Of a stretch of DNA of 64,000 nucleotides, positions 1 to 8,300 are shown in pieces. Numbering within the stretch: position 1 is the first letter of the stretch; every line of letters starts with the position of its first letter. The translations under genes were made by a program, and so were the position numbers. The notes beneath the pieces are model-generated. The model worked only from the letters and a program-made list of their open reading frames with translations, was not told the origin of the DNA and did no database searches. Location: assembly GCF_013114825.1 (NCBI RefSeq), contig NZ_JAAVLX010000003.1:806001-870000 (forward strand), read 5' to 3'. Source of the stretch: Bradyrhizobium australiense. Its GTDB lineage: Bacteria; Pseudomonadota; Alphaproteobacteria; Rhizobiales; Xanthobacteraceae.

Positions 1-18
1 TGAAATTTGAGACGAATA

Positions 19-39
19 TGTGCCGAAGGGAACGGCACA
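19..39. other. short inverted repeat before coxC
   Basis: A 7-bp inverted repeat (TGTGCCG ... CGGCACA) with a 7-base loop lies just upstream of coxC. There is no T-run, so a rho-independent terminator is not supported. It could be an mRNA-processing or intergenic hairpin between coxC and the gene that ends left of the window. Confidence 0.3.
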
Positions 40-57
40 CCTAACGGAGAGACCGCA

Positions 58-948
58 ATGGCTACGGCGCACGCGAAGCACCACGACTACCACCTCGTCG
101 ATCCGAGCCCGTGGCCGGTCGTCGGCTCGATCTCGGCCTTCATCATGGCGGTGGGCGCGATCGCCTGGATGCATCACATGTTCGCCGCCGCGCCGATCAT
201 CTTCGGCGTCGGCACGATCGGCGTGCTCTACACCATGGCGAGCTGGTGGGGCGACGTGATCCGCGAAGCCCAATATAAGGGTGACCACACCCGGGTGGTG
301 CAGATCAGCCACCGCTACGGCATGATCCTGTTCATCGCCTCCGAGGTGATGTTCTTCGTCGCCTGGTTCTGGGCGTTCTTCAATTCCGCGCTGTTCCCCG
401 CCGACGCGGTCCACGCCACCCGCGACGCGGTGTTCGGCTGCGGTCCGGGCACGGCGATGGGCGCCTGCAGCGTGCCGGGCACCTGGCCGCCGAAGGGCAT
501 CGAGACCTTCGACCCCTGGCACCTGCCGCTGCTGAACACGCTTCTGCTGCTGACCTCGGGCACGACCGTCACCTGGGCCCACCACGCGCTGCTCGAGAAC
601 GACCGCCAGGGCCTGAAGTACGGCCTGATCCTCACCGTGCTGTTAGGGGCCACCTTCACCTGCGTACAGGCCTATGAATACGCGCATGCCACCTTCGCGT
701 TCTCCGGCAACATCTACGGCGCGACCTTCTTCATGGCGACCGGCTTCCACGGCTTCCACGTGCTGGTCGGCACCGTGTTCCTGCTGGTCTGCCTGTTCCG
801 CGCCTATGCCGGCCACTTCACGCCGAAGCAGCATCTCGGCTTCGAATTCGCCGCTTGGTACTGGCACTTCGTTGACGTGGTGTGGCTGTTTCTGTTCATC
901 TGCATCTATGTCTGGTTCCGCGGCGCGGGGCCCGTGGCTGGCCACTGA
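58..948 (+). CDS. coxC: cytochrome c oxidase subunit III
   Basis: Subunit III of the aa3-type terminal oxidase in the inner membrane, where it stabilises the catalytic core. The 296-residue product has the family length and seven hydrophobic segments. It carries the conserved SEVMFF glutamate motif near residues 95-100 and the C-terminal segment WHFVDVVW. The ATG at 58 is preceded by CGGAGAGA; an upstream in-frame start at 7 would add an unconserved tail. Downstream come a DUF983 gene and SURF1, the usual tail of an alphaproteobacterial cox cluster. A strong hairpin terminator follows immediately, so the later genes probably need their own promoter or readthrough. Confidence 0.96.
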   Translation: MATAHAKHHDYHLVDPSPWPVVGSISAFIMAVGAIAWMHHMFAAAPIIFGVGTIGVLYTMASWWGDVIREAQYKGDHTRVVQISHRYGMILFIASEVMFFVAWFWAFFNSALFPADAVHATRDAVFGCGPGTAMGACSVPGTWPPKGIETFDPWHLPLLNTLLLLTSGTTVTWAHHALLENDRQGLKYGLILTVLLGATFTCVQAYEYAHATFAFSGNIYGATFFMATGFHGFHVLVGTVFLLVCLFRAYAGHFTPKQHLGFEFAAWYWHFVDVVWLFLFICIYVWFRGAGPVAGH

Positions 949-971
949 TGCAGGCTTGACGTGCTACAAGG

Positions 972-997
972 GGGCGGTCGGAAGGACCGCCCTTTTT
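972..997 (+). terminator. rho-independent terminator of coxC
   Basis: Perfect 8-bp stem GGGCGGTC/GACCGCCC with a 5-base loop followed by TTTTT, 24 bases after the coxC stop codon. Confidence 0.9.
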
Positions 998-1009
998 GTT
1001 TTCCGTGCC

Positions 1010-1162
1010 CCGGATGCTGCGCGGTGCCATCAGCGCGTTTCACGCGCGTCTTCGACGCGCTATGGTTTGCGGCGTGGTGTGCTGCTGATCCGGGGCCCAT
1101 CAATGGTCCCGGCTCTGCGATGCGTCAGTTTGTGCCGCATCGCGTCCGGGACACGAATACTC
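1010..1162. repeat. dispersed intergenic repeat, family F (copy 1)
   Basis: Intergenic segment containing CCGGGGCCCAT, then GGTCCCGGCTCTGCG, then CGCGTCCGGGAC. The same ordered motifs recur at 54834-54962. It has no coding potential and lies between coxC and the DUF983 gene. Confidence 0.5.
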
Positions 1163-1199
1163 GCCGCCCTTCCCGCAAGCGGAGAGGGGGGAGGAATGG

Positions 1200-1589
1200 A
1201 TGATGGATCAGACGCAACCCACACTAACCGAGAGCGCGTTCCGTGGCCTCGTTTGCCGCTGCCCGCGTTGCGGCAAGGGCAAGCTCTATACGGGCTTCCT
1301 CAACCTGCGCCCGAATTGCGAAGCTTGCGGGCTCGACTACGCCTTCATCGATTCTGGTGACGGCCCCGCGATCTTCATCATCATGCTGGCGGGCGCCATC
1401 GTCGTCACCGCCGCCCTGATCGTCGAAATCAAATATCAGCCGCCGTTCTGGCTGCATGCGGCGCTCTGGCTGCCGCTGATCATCGCGACCACGCTGCTGC
1501 CGTTGCGCTCGATGAAGTCGCTGCTGATCGCGCTGCAATTCCATCACAAGGCGGCGCCCGGCCGGCTGATCGACCGCGATCCGAAATGA
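1200..1589 (+). CDS. DUF983 zinc-ribbon membrane protein
   Basis: Small inner-membrane protein of the DUF983 family, commonly encoded next to aa3 oxidase assembly genes in alphaproteobacteria. The 129 residues begin with a zinc-ribbon-like pair of motifs (CPRC at 21-24, CEAC at 40-43), followed by two hydrophobic segments around 55-75 and 83-103. The start is ATGATG after GGGGGGAGGAATGG; either ATG is possible. The stop overlaps the SURF1 start (ATGA), indicating translational coupling and a shared role in oxidase assembly. The molecular function is not established. Confidence 0.85.
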   Translation: MMDQTQPTLTESAFRGLVCRCPRCGKGKLYTGFLNLRPNCEACGLDYAFIDSGDGPAIFIIMLAGAIVVTAALIVEIKYQPPFWLHAALWLPLIIATTLLPLRSMKSLLIALQFHHKAAPGRLIDRDPK

Positions 1590-2377
1590 CCGGCCTTTCG
1601 TCGCGGCGGCGGCCGGTCGCCGGCTTTGCCATCTTCACGCTCATCATGGTGGCGGTCTTCGCTGGCCTTGGCGTCTGGCAGTTGCAGCGCCGGGTCGAGA
1701 AGCACGCGCTGATCGCCAGGCTGAACGAGCGGCTCGCGGCAGCGCCCGAGGCGCTGCCGGCGCAAACGCAATGGCCTAGGCTGACGCCGGCCAAAGACGA
1801 ATTCCGCCGCGTCAGCTTCACCGCGGCCTATGCGCGGCTGCCGGACGCGATGGTCTACAGTGCAGGCTCCGCAGTCCGCGACGTCTCCGGCCCCGGCACC
1901 TGGGCCTTTCTGCCGGCACAGCTCAGCGACGGCGGGACCGTCGTGGTTAACGCCGGGTTTGTGCAAAACACGATGCAGGACCGCAGCCAGCAGGATCGCG
2001 CCGTCAGCCGGTTGATCACCGGACAGCCCGTGAAGCTCACCGGCTACATCCGTTTTCCCGAGAGCGCCGGCAAGCTGACGCCGCCGGAGAGTATGGCTAA
2101 ACGGCTTTGGTTCACCCGCGATCATCTCGCGATGGCGCGCGCGCTCGGCTGGGGCGAGGGCGGCAAGGCCGTCGCGCCGTTCTATGTCGACCTCGAGGAG
2201 CCCGTGCCCGAAAACGGCATCCCGAAGCCCGGGCCGCTGTCTGTGCATCTTAAGGATGATCACCTGCAATACGCGATCACCTGGTTCACGCTGGCATTTG
2301 CAGTCGTCATAGCATTCGGTGTGTGGTGGCGCGCGCAGCGTGAGCCTGAGCTCCGCCCCCGTATTCGTCCGGACTAG
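1586..2377 (+). CDS. SURF1 family oxidase assembly protein
   Basis: SURF1 family protein needed for assembly of the heme a/CuB centre of cytochrome c oxidase. The 263-residue product has the family layout: an N-terminal membrane helix (about 10-31) ending in GVWQLQRR, a periplasmic domain, and a C-terminal helix near 232-252. The ATG overlaps the stop of the DUF983 gene by four bases. Its position behind coxC agrees with a cox operon. Confidence 0.92.
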   Translation: MTGLSSRRRPVAGFAIFTLIMVAVFAGLGVWQLQRRVEKHALIARLNERLAAAPEALPAQTQWPRLTPAKDEFRRVSFTAAYARLPDAMVYSAGSAVRDVSGPGTWAFLPAQLSDGGTVVVNAGFVQNTMQDRSQQDRAVSRLITGQPVKLTGYIRFPESAGKLTPPESMAKRLWFTRDHLAMARALGWGEGGKAVAPFYVDLEEPVPENGIPKPGPLSVHLKDDHLQYAITWFTLAFAVVIAFGVWWRAQREPELRPRIRPD

Positions 2378-2383
2378 CCTACC

Positions 2384-2408
2384 GGAACCTTTGTTCCGCA
2401 CAATCGTT
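2384..2408 (+). promoter_or_regulatory. putative EcfG-type (general stress) promoter
   Basis: GGAAC at 2384-2388, 16 bases, then CGTT ending at 2408. This matches the alphaproteobacterial EcfG consensus GGAAC-N16/17-CGTT. It ends 37 bp before the GTG start of the NTF2-like gene. Seen by eye; transcription is inferred. Confidence 0.55.
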
Positions 2409-2445
2409 CAGGTTCCAAGGTGAGTTCCGGACAACAGGCCGTTCA

Positions 2446-2913
2446 GTGTCCATTCACGACGATCGCCATACTCCGTCACCCGCGTCGGCAGTTAGAACAA
2501 GGCATGGCAACGTGGATGGGATCGCGGAATTGGCAGATGATTTCGATCAGGTAGCCTTGGTGGTCGACTGGCTGGACGCGTGCCGGAATCGCGACCTCGC
2601 GACATTGCTAGATCTCTATGCACATGACGCGACGGCCGAATGCCGGTGCGGCGAGGCCAAGCTCAGTGAGGGCCGCGCCGAACTTGAAGCCTACTGGCGG
2701 CCGCGTCTCGATGCCCTTGCGCCAACCGCATTCGGGCTCGAGGAAATCACGCCGACCGCTGAGGGTGTCGTGCTGGATTATCTCAGCCACGAAGGCCAGC
2801 CGGTGCGCATCGCCTTCAGTTTCACGCGCGACGGAAAAATTCAGGCGACACATTGCAGGCCGACGGCGGCGTTGCAGCCGCGCGCCGCCGGCATGCAGGA
2901 CTACGCCGGTTAG
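2446..2913 (+). CDS. SnoaL/NTF2-like protein
   Basis: Predicted cytosolic protein of 155 residues with the alpha-plus-beta pattern of the NTF2/SnoaL fold: a helix with DWLDACRNRDLATLLDLYAHDA near 47-68, then strands through LDYLSHEGQPVRIAFSFTRDGKI. Members act as ligand-binding or isomerase-like domains; no substrate can be named here. The only available start is GTG at 2446. An EcfG-like promoter ends 37 bp upstream, suggesting stress induction. Confidence 0.65.
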   Translation: MSIHDDRHTPSPASAVRTRHGNVDGIAELADDFDQVALVVDWLDACRNRDLATLLDLYAHDATAECRCGEAKLSEGRAELEAYWRPRLDALAPTAFGLEEITPTAEGVVLDYLSHEGQPVRIAFSFTRDGKIQATHCRPTAALQPRAAGMQDYAG

Positions 2914-3004
2914 ATCTTCATTCTGCGCCTCTCGTTGCAACGCACTGGAAACCGCGCTGAGTGCATTGCACACATTCTGTCTTTCCTCCGCATGGCAATA
3001 TTCG

Positions 3005-3030
3005 GGAACAAGTGGCAATGCGCCTCCGTT
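3005..3030 (+). promoter_or_regulatory. putative EcfG-type promoter of the 26-residue peptide gene
   Basis: GGAAC at 3005-3009, 17 bases, then CGTT at 3027-3030. The -10 element is 29 bp upstream of the small gene's ATG, leaving room for a short leader with the Shine-Dalgarno sequence. Confidence 0.5.
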
Positions 3031-3059
3031 ATTCCTCCGTTGGAATGGAGGAGAGGATC

Positions 3060-3140
3060 ATGCCCGTATTATTGCTTTGGGCCGTGCCCGCCGTGATCGT
3101 GATCGGCGGCGCGAGCTACTGGTTCCTGCACATGCATTGA
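3060..3140 (+). CDS. 26-residue single-span membrane peptide
   Basis: A short open frame of 26 codons plus stop. It is preceded by GGAGGAGAGG, a strong ribosome binding site with ideal spacing. The product starts MPVLLLWAVPAVIVIGG and ends SYWFLHMH: essentially one hydrophobic helix with an aromatic/His tail, so an inner-membrane peptide is likely. An EcfG-like promoter lies upstream and a perfect 18-bp hairpin ten bases downstream, giving it the layout of a complete transcription unit. No homologue is claimed. Confidence 0.6.
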   Translation: MPVLLLWAVPAVIVIGGASYWFLHMH

Positions 3141-3149
3141 GGCCGGACT

Positions 3150-3188
3150 AAAGCAGGCCTGACGGGAAACTCCCGTCAGGCCTGCTTT
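3150..3188. terminator. bidirectional hairpin, 18-bp perfect stem
   Basis: AAAGCAGGCCTGACGGGA and its reverse complement are separated by three bases. It sits between the small peptide gene (+) and the histidine kinase gene (-) and includes the kinase's last codons and stop (3176-3188). The flanking A/T bases let it serve both directions. Confidence 0.75.
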
Positions 3189-4534
3189 GCGCCTTGCGCC
3201 TGTGAGGCCGATTCTCCCACCAGAAGTCGGCAACGGACGCAGGTGCGGCCCGCTTCGCGCAGCAATTCAAGCGTCCCGCTCAGCGCTCGAACGCGCTCCA
3301 GCATGCCCGTCAATCCACGGCCGAATACCCGATCCGCCGGAAAGCCAACGCCATCGTCGGATACTTCCACGATCACTTCGCGCTCGTTGATCCCTGCCGT
3401 GACATGCATCGAGTTTGCTTTGGCGTGGCGGAGCACGTTTGTCACCGCCTCCTGGATCACGCGATAGACCGTCTGCGACAGCAGCCCGTCGACCTCATTC
3501 AGATCAGCGTCGATCTCCGACGTCACTTTGAGATCGGGAGATTGTGCCTTGGCGTTCTGCAGCAACGTCTGGATGCTTTTCTCCAGGCCGAGCTCCTGAA
3601 TGTAGAGCGGCCGCAGGCGGTCGAGGATGCGGCGGTTCGCCTGCTGCAATGTTTCAACCGACTGCAGAATGCCCTCGGCCGCGTTCCTCAACTCCGCGCT
3701 GCCGGACGGGATGGATTCCAGCAGCGCCACCGTGTTGGCGCGGATCCCGAACAGCAGCGGCCCGAGCTCGTCATGGAGCTCGCGCGCCATGTCCTGCCGT
3801 TCGTCATCCTGCAGCGACACGATCCTGCGCAGCAGGCTGCGATTGTCCTGGCTGAGGCGATTGAGGGTGCGGGCGAGTTCGTTGGCCTCCTGCGAACTCC
3901 TGCGGATCTCGGGTGGACCGGAAGGGGATATCAGCTCTTCGTAATTCCCCGTTCGCATGCGGGTCAGACCATCGCCCAGATTTTGCAGCGGTCGCAAGGC
4001 GGAACGCGCGGTGAAGTGGGCAATGGCCCCGGTCAACACCATCAGGACAATTCCGGAGAAGGCGATCGCCAGAAATCCGATCCACTTTTCGTAGATGTCG
4101 GCGGACATGTCCGGCGCAAATATGATGTCGCCGACCTGCTTCCCCTCCATCATCACGGGAAAGGCGGCCCCAAATTCGGGGGTGGCCAGCAGTCGGACGA
4201 ACCAGTCGGGCACCGTTCCCAGTGGAGTCTGCACCTCGGATGGATGAACATCGAGGTCGGTCCCGAGGCGCCGAAAGCGGATGGTTTCGGAGGTGCCCAG
4301 CGATTGCACGAACGCATCAAGGGTTACTTGCGGATTGGTCGAGGCTCGAAGCGCGCCATTGAGTGCAGCCGCGACCGCTCTGGCCGAGCGAGAAGCCGGC
4401 TCGGTTTCCTGCATAAGTTGCGCCGAAGCAAAGATCTGGAGCGAAATGGCTCCGGCCAGCAGGGCGGCGCCGAACATCAGGCCGAGCGGCAGCAACAACC
4501 GCGTTCTAAGAGAAAGCCCTTCCCACATTTGCAC
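3176..4534 (-). CDS. NarL-type sensor histidine kinase
   Basis: Membrane sensor kinase of 452 residues. It has a TM helix near 10-35, a periplasmic sensor of about 115 residues, a second TM near 152-175, and a HAMP-like linker. The HisKA_3 box RELHDELGP carries the phosphoacceptor His254. A HATPase_c domain follows with the N box (EAVTNVLRHAKA) and G boxes (SDDGVGF, GRGLTGM). It is divergent from a LuxR-type response regulator 74 bp away, which is its likely partner. Its last codons lie inside a bidirectional terminator hairpin. The signal is unknown. Confidence 0.9.
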   Translation of the reverse strand: MQMWEGLSLRTRLLLPLGLMFGAALLAGAISLQIFASAQLMQETEPASRSARAVAAALNGALRASTNPQVTLDAFVQSLGTSETIRFRRLGTDLDVHPSEVQTPLGTVPDWFVRLLATPEFGAAFPVMMEGKQVGDIIFAPDMSADIYEKWIGFLAIAFSGIVLMVLTGAIAHFTARSALRPLQNLGDGLTRMRTGNYEELISPSGPPEIRRSSQEANELARTLNRLSQDNRSLLRRIVSLQDDERQDMARELHDELGPLLFGIRANTVALLESIPSGSAELRNAAEGILQSVETLQQANRRILDRLRPLYIQELGLEKSIQTLLQNAKAQSPDLKVTSEIDADLNEVDGLLSQTVYRVIQEAVTNVLRHAKANSMHVTAGINEREVIVEVSDDGVGFPADRVFGRGLTGMLERVRALSGTLELLREAGRTCVRCRLLVGESASQAQGAKQA

Positions 4535-4608
4535 TATTCTAGTTCCCGCAACCCAAGATTTCTCTTTTCAAATGCCGCCAACCGCTTATTTATCCCGAAA
4601 GGGGATGG

Positions 4609-5256
4609 ATGATGCAAAATTCTGGCAAATCGGCAACGAAGGTCCTGATCGTCGACGACCACCCGGTGGTTCTGTCGGGTTGCCGGTCGCTGTTCGCCTC
4701 GGATAATTCCGTGAAGATCGACGAGGCCGCCGACGCCAAGTCTGGCCACCGCGCCTATGTTGCCAGGAAGCCCGACGTCACGGTCATCGACATCAAACTT
4801 CCCGACGTTTCCGGTTTCGAACTGATGCGGCGCATCCGCAAGGACGATCCGGACGCAAGGATCATCATGTTTAGCATGAATGACGATCCGGCGTTCGTCG
4901 TTCGCGCCATCGAGATGGGCGCGCAGGGTTATGTTTCGAAGGGCGACGATCCCCGGATGCTGGTGAGGGCCGTCCGCAAGGTGGCCGCGGGCGAGAATTT
5001 CATTTCACCGCAACTGGCGGAGGCGGTGACATTTTCAGGTGCGTCGATCAAGGCCAATCCGGCGTCGCTGATGACGCCGCGCGAGCTGGAAATCCTGCGG
5101 CTGCTCGGCCGTGGCGACAAGATCGTCGAAGTCGCTGACGCACTGGAGATTTCCTACAAGACGGTGGCCAACACCACCTCGCTGCTCAAACAGAAGCTCG
5201 GCGCCAAGAACCATTCGGACTTGATCCGGATTGCAGTCGAGATGGGGCTCGGCTGA
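4609..5256 (+). CDS. LuxR/NarL family response regulator
   Basis: Two-domain response regulator of 215 residues. The receiver has acidic residues at 16-17, phosphoacceptor Asp61 (VIDIKLPD), Ser89 and Lys111. The C-terminal LuxR-type helix-turn-helix (about 150-211) contains MTPRELEILRLLGRGDK and EISYKTVANTTSLLKQKL. The start is ATGATG after AAAGGGG. It is transcribed away from the adjacent histidine kinase, from which phosphate is presumably received. Confidence 0.92.
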   Translation: MMQNSGKSATKVLIVDDHPVVLSGCRSLFASDNSVKIDEAADAKSGHRAYVARKPDVTVIDIKLPDVSGFELMRRIRKDDPDARIIMFSMNDDPAFVVRAIEMGAQGYVSKGDDPRMLVRAVRKVAAGENFISPQLAEAVTFSGASIKANPASLMTPRELEILRLLGRGDKIVEVADALEISYKTVANTTSLLKQKLGAKNHSDLIRIAVEMGLG

Positions 5257-5375
5257 GCGCCACTGGCATCGCGTGGGCTGAACCGGCCGCGCCGCGCGGG
5301 CGGGACCCGTTCGCGCCGCTGCAATTCGCGCGTCGCCCGGGCAATGGATTGGCGATAAGCGAATTCAGCGAAGGC

Positions 5376-5609
5376 TCACCAGTGATGGCGGCGATGGTGG
5401 CGCCACTTGTGATGCCCGCGGCCCCTGTACCATCCATAGTGATGACCGCGTCCGCGGTGTCCGCGGCCATGGTGGCCATGACCGTGCTTGACCTGGATTA
5501 CCGCGCCTTCCTGCGCGGTCAGGGGCGCGATGCCCAATCTGGCGGAAGCGGACATGGTCATTACCAGCGAGGCAATCAAGGCCGCGCCAATCAGAACGGT
5601 ACGTCTCAT
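5376..5609 (-). CDS. secreted histidine/glycine-rich small protein
   Basis: Protein of 77 residues. A clear signal peptide (MRRTVLIGAALIASLVMTMSASA) is followed by a short linker and a tail dominated by His, Gly and Arg, with repeated GHGHHGRGHRGRGHH-like units and aromatic residues. The ATG at 5609 has GGAGG nine bases upstream; a GTG at 5687 would add 26 unlikely residues. His-rich periplasmic proteins often bind Ni, Zn or Cu, but no function is established here. Confidence 0.65.
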   Translation of the reverse strand: MRRTVLIGAALIASLVMTMSASARLGIAPLTAQEGAVIQVKHGHGHHGRGHRGRGHHYGWYRGRGHHKWRHHRRHHW

Positions 5610-5958
5610 GCAGGGGGTCCTCCCGATCGCTTGATCGCGATACCGGACACAAGTTCCCGACCGTCGATTTTGTTCCGTGGCGATCACGCAAGGGACGAAG
5701 CGGATCGTCTGCCGCCGATTGCCAATTGTCCCGGTGCTAATCCGCTATCAGAACCAATGCGCAGGCAGTGATGCGGAAGCCGCTCGCTCGCCGCCCGTGC
5801 ACCTGGCCGGTGCTTCTGAACGGATTTCCGCCAACCACTGCTTGCGTTTCGCAAAATCGGCGGCCCGGGGGCAATCGACATCTGTTTCTCGCTGAAAGCC
5901 GCAGTTGACGGGAAAAACTGGAAAAGTAACCTTGCAGAGCAATTGCAAGGAGAGCTGG
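5610..5958. other. gene-free stretch
   Basis: 349 bases between the His-rich gene (-) and a small plus-strand gene. I see no credible coding frame with a start signal, no strong hairpin and no repeat-family member. It presumably holds the two divergent promoters. Confidence 0.5.
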
Positions 5959-6171
5959 ATGAATAGCCCGGATATCGCAGAAGCCGCCTTTGCACGGGCC
6001 TGGAGCGTCTACCTGCTGATCCACAGCGGTATCGACGAGAACGACGCCCGCCGCGCCAGTCTGCTGCGTTTCATCCGACAGCGCTGCATGGCGGGCGAGA
6101 CTGATACGGAGCTACTGGCGGTCGAGGGGCTCAAATATCTTAAAAGCCTGGAAGGGCTCCAGGAGGACTAG
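5959..6171 (+). CDS. small conserved-type hypothetical protein
   Basis: 70-residue soluble protein, predicted mostly helical and acidic at the C-terminus (ends LKSLEGLQED). The ATG at 5959 follows AAGGAGAGCTGG, a strong ribosome binding site, which decides the start over upstream codons. It contains DENDARRASLLRFIRQRC and no recognised domain. It sits among other small genes, one of which has an EcfG-like promoter. Confidence 0.65.
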   Translation: MNSPDIAEAAFARAWSVYLLIHSGIDENDARRASLLRFIRQRCMAGETDTELLAVEGLKYLKSLEGLQED

Positions 6172-6220
6172 TTCGCCGCCGCCTTGTCCGAGGGCTCGTC
6201 GCTTCAAGCCGGGAAAAAGT

Positions 6221-6245
6221 GGAACAATCGATTAATTCGGGAGTT
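6221..6245 (+). promoter_or_regulatory. putative EcfG-type promoter
   Basis: GGAAC at 6221-6225, 17 bases, then GTT at 6243-6245 (preceded by A rather than the usual C). It lies 36 bp before the TTG start of the small secreted protein gene. Confidence 0.4.
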
Positions 6246-6281
6246 GCCGGTTGCATCATTCGGAAACCGGAGGAGGACACC

Positions 6282-6512
6282 TTGAGGAAGTTTCTGATGA
6301 TCGGAACGCTGGCCATGGCCGCATCGGCGTTCGCCGGCATGGCGGTTGCTGCCGAATTCTACGTGGTTCGCGACGCCACGACCAAGAAATGCACGGTCGT
6401 CGATACCAAGCCGACGACGACGACCACCACCGTCGTTGACAACGGCGTGTTCAAGACCAAGGCGGAGGCCGAAACCAGCATGAAAACCATGAAGGTCTGC
6501 ACAAGTCAGTGA
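6282..6512 (+). CDS. small secreted protein, Thr-rich
   Basis: 76-residue product with a Sec signal peptide (RKFLMIGTLAMAASAFAGMAVAA) and a mature part of about 52 residues. The mature part has a run of threonines and two cysteines (KKCTVV, KVCTSQ) that could form a disulfide. The start is inferred as TTG at 6282 because AGGAGGAC lies directly upstream and the signal peptide begins there. A stress-type promoter upstream and a hairpin terminator downstream make it a single-gene unit. Function unknown. Confidence 0.65.
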   Translation: MRKFLMIGTLAMAASAFAGMAVAAEFYVVRDATTKKCTVVDTKPTTTTTTVVDNGVFKTKAEAETSMKTMKVCTSQ

Positions 6513-6531
6513 CGGACCCTTCCAGGAGAGA

Positions 6532-6559
6532 GGGCCGCAGGTTCGCCTGCGGCCCTTTT
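6532..6559 (+). terminator. rho-independent terminator
   Basis: 10-bp stem GGGCCGCAGG/CCTGCGGCCC with the stable TTCG loop, followed by TTTTA, 19 bases after the stop of the small secreted protein gene. Confidence 0.85.
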
Positions 6560-6579
6560 AGTTTGCCCGGCAATAAGCG

Positions 6580-7396
<817 letters not shown>

Positions 7397-7643
7397 TCAT
7401 AGGTGCAGGTCAATTTTACCATCTAATGGGACGCCCCTGCAGCCGCTAGATGTTGTGCTCGGCGCCGTTCGCAGGCGCCGCTCCCACCGGTCTTCACGCT
7501 CTTTCAAACGTGAACGCCGGCAAGGAACAGCCGAAACGCGGCGCAGTTACAGGAGCGCAGCCGGATATTTCACGCGGGCGACAGTGAAGACTGCGCCCCA
7601 CATCGAGCGTGATTCCGGGCGAAAGCACAAACGGGAACACGAC

Positions 7644-8300
7644 ATGAAAAGTCCGAGCGACTTCGAATTATCGCGGCGTAAATTGCTGGCGGGAAGCGCC
7701 GCATCGGTGGCGCTGACGGCGGCGCCATCCATCGTCAATGCCCAGTCGCCTGCCGTGCCCAGTGAGGTTGCCATCGCGGAAATCTCCGCCCTGTCTAAAG
7801 TCTCCTTCACCGTGAACGGAACGGCGCGCGGTCTCACGCTCGACCCGCGAACCACGCTGCTCGACGCGTTGCGCGAACACCTGCGTCTCACCGGCACCAA
7901 GAAGGGCTGCGATCACGGCCAGTGCGGCGCCTGCACCGTCATCGTTGGCGGAAGGCGGATCAATTCCTGCATGACGCTCGCCGTGATGCACGAGGGCGAG
8001 CGGATCACGACCATCGAGGGGCTCGGCACGCCCGACAATATGCACCCGATGCAGGCCGCGTTCGTCAAGCATGACGGTTACCAATGCGGCTATTGCACGC
8101 CCGGACAAATTTGCTCGGCCGTCGCGGTGCTCGACGAGATCAAGGCCGGCATCCCGAGCCACGTCAGTGCCGACCTGAACGCGCCGCCGCAACTCAGCAA
8201 TGCCGAGCTCCGCGAGCGCATGAGCGGCAACATCTGCCGTTGCGGCGCCTATTCCAACATCGCCGAGGCAATATCGGAAGTCGCCGGGAGGCCCGCATGA
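7644..8300 (+). CDS. aldehyde/xanthine oxidoreductase-family 2Fe-2S subunit (PaoA-like)
   Basis: Small iron-sulfur subunit of a periplasmic molybdenum hydroxylase; it passes electrons from the Mo subunit to FAD. The 218-residue product begins with a twin-arginine leader ([17 protein letters not shown]). It has the plant-type cluster [12 protein letters not shown] and the second 2Fe-2S domain [10 protein letters not shown] ... GNICRCGAY. It is the first gene of a tight three-gene operon and overlaps the next by four bases. Subunit order and the Tat leader match E. coli PaoABC. The substrate is probably an aldehyde or N-heterocycle. Confidence 0.9.
   Translation: MKSPSDFELSRRKLLAGSAASVALTAAPSIVNAQSPAVPSEVAIAEISALSKVSFTVNGTARGLTLDPRTTLLDALREHLRLTGTKKGCDHGQCGACTVIVGGRRINSCMTLAVMHEGERITTIEGLGTPDNMHPMQAAFVKHDGYQCGYCTPGQICSAVAVLDEIKAGIPSHVSADLNAPPQLSNAELRERMSGNICRCGAYSNIAEAISEVAGRPA

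Noticed and set aside
3404..4612. Long plus-strand frame of about 400 codons opposite the histidine kinase gene
   Set aside because: It is the antisense shadow of a gene with clear kinase motifs; its translation has no domain and mirrors the high-GC codon pattern.
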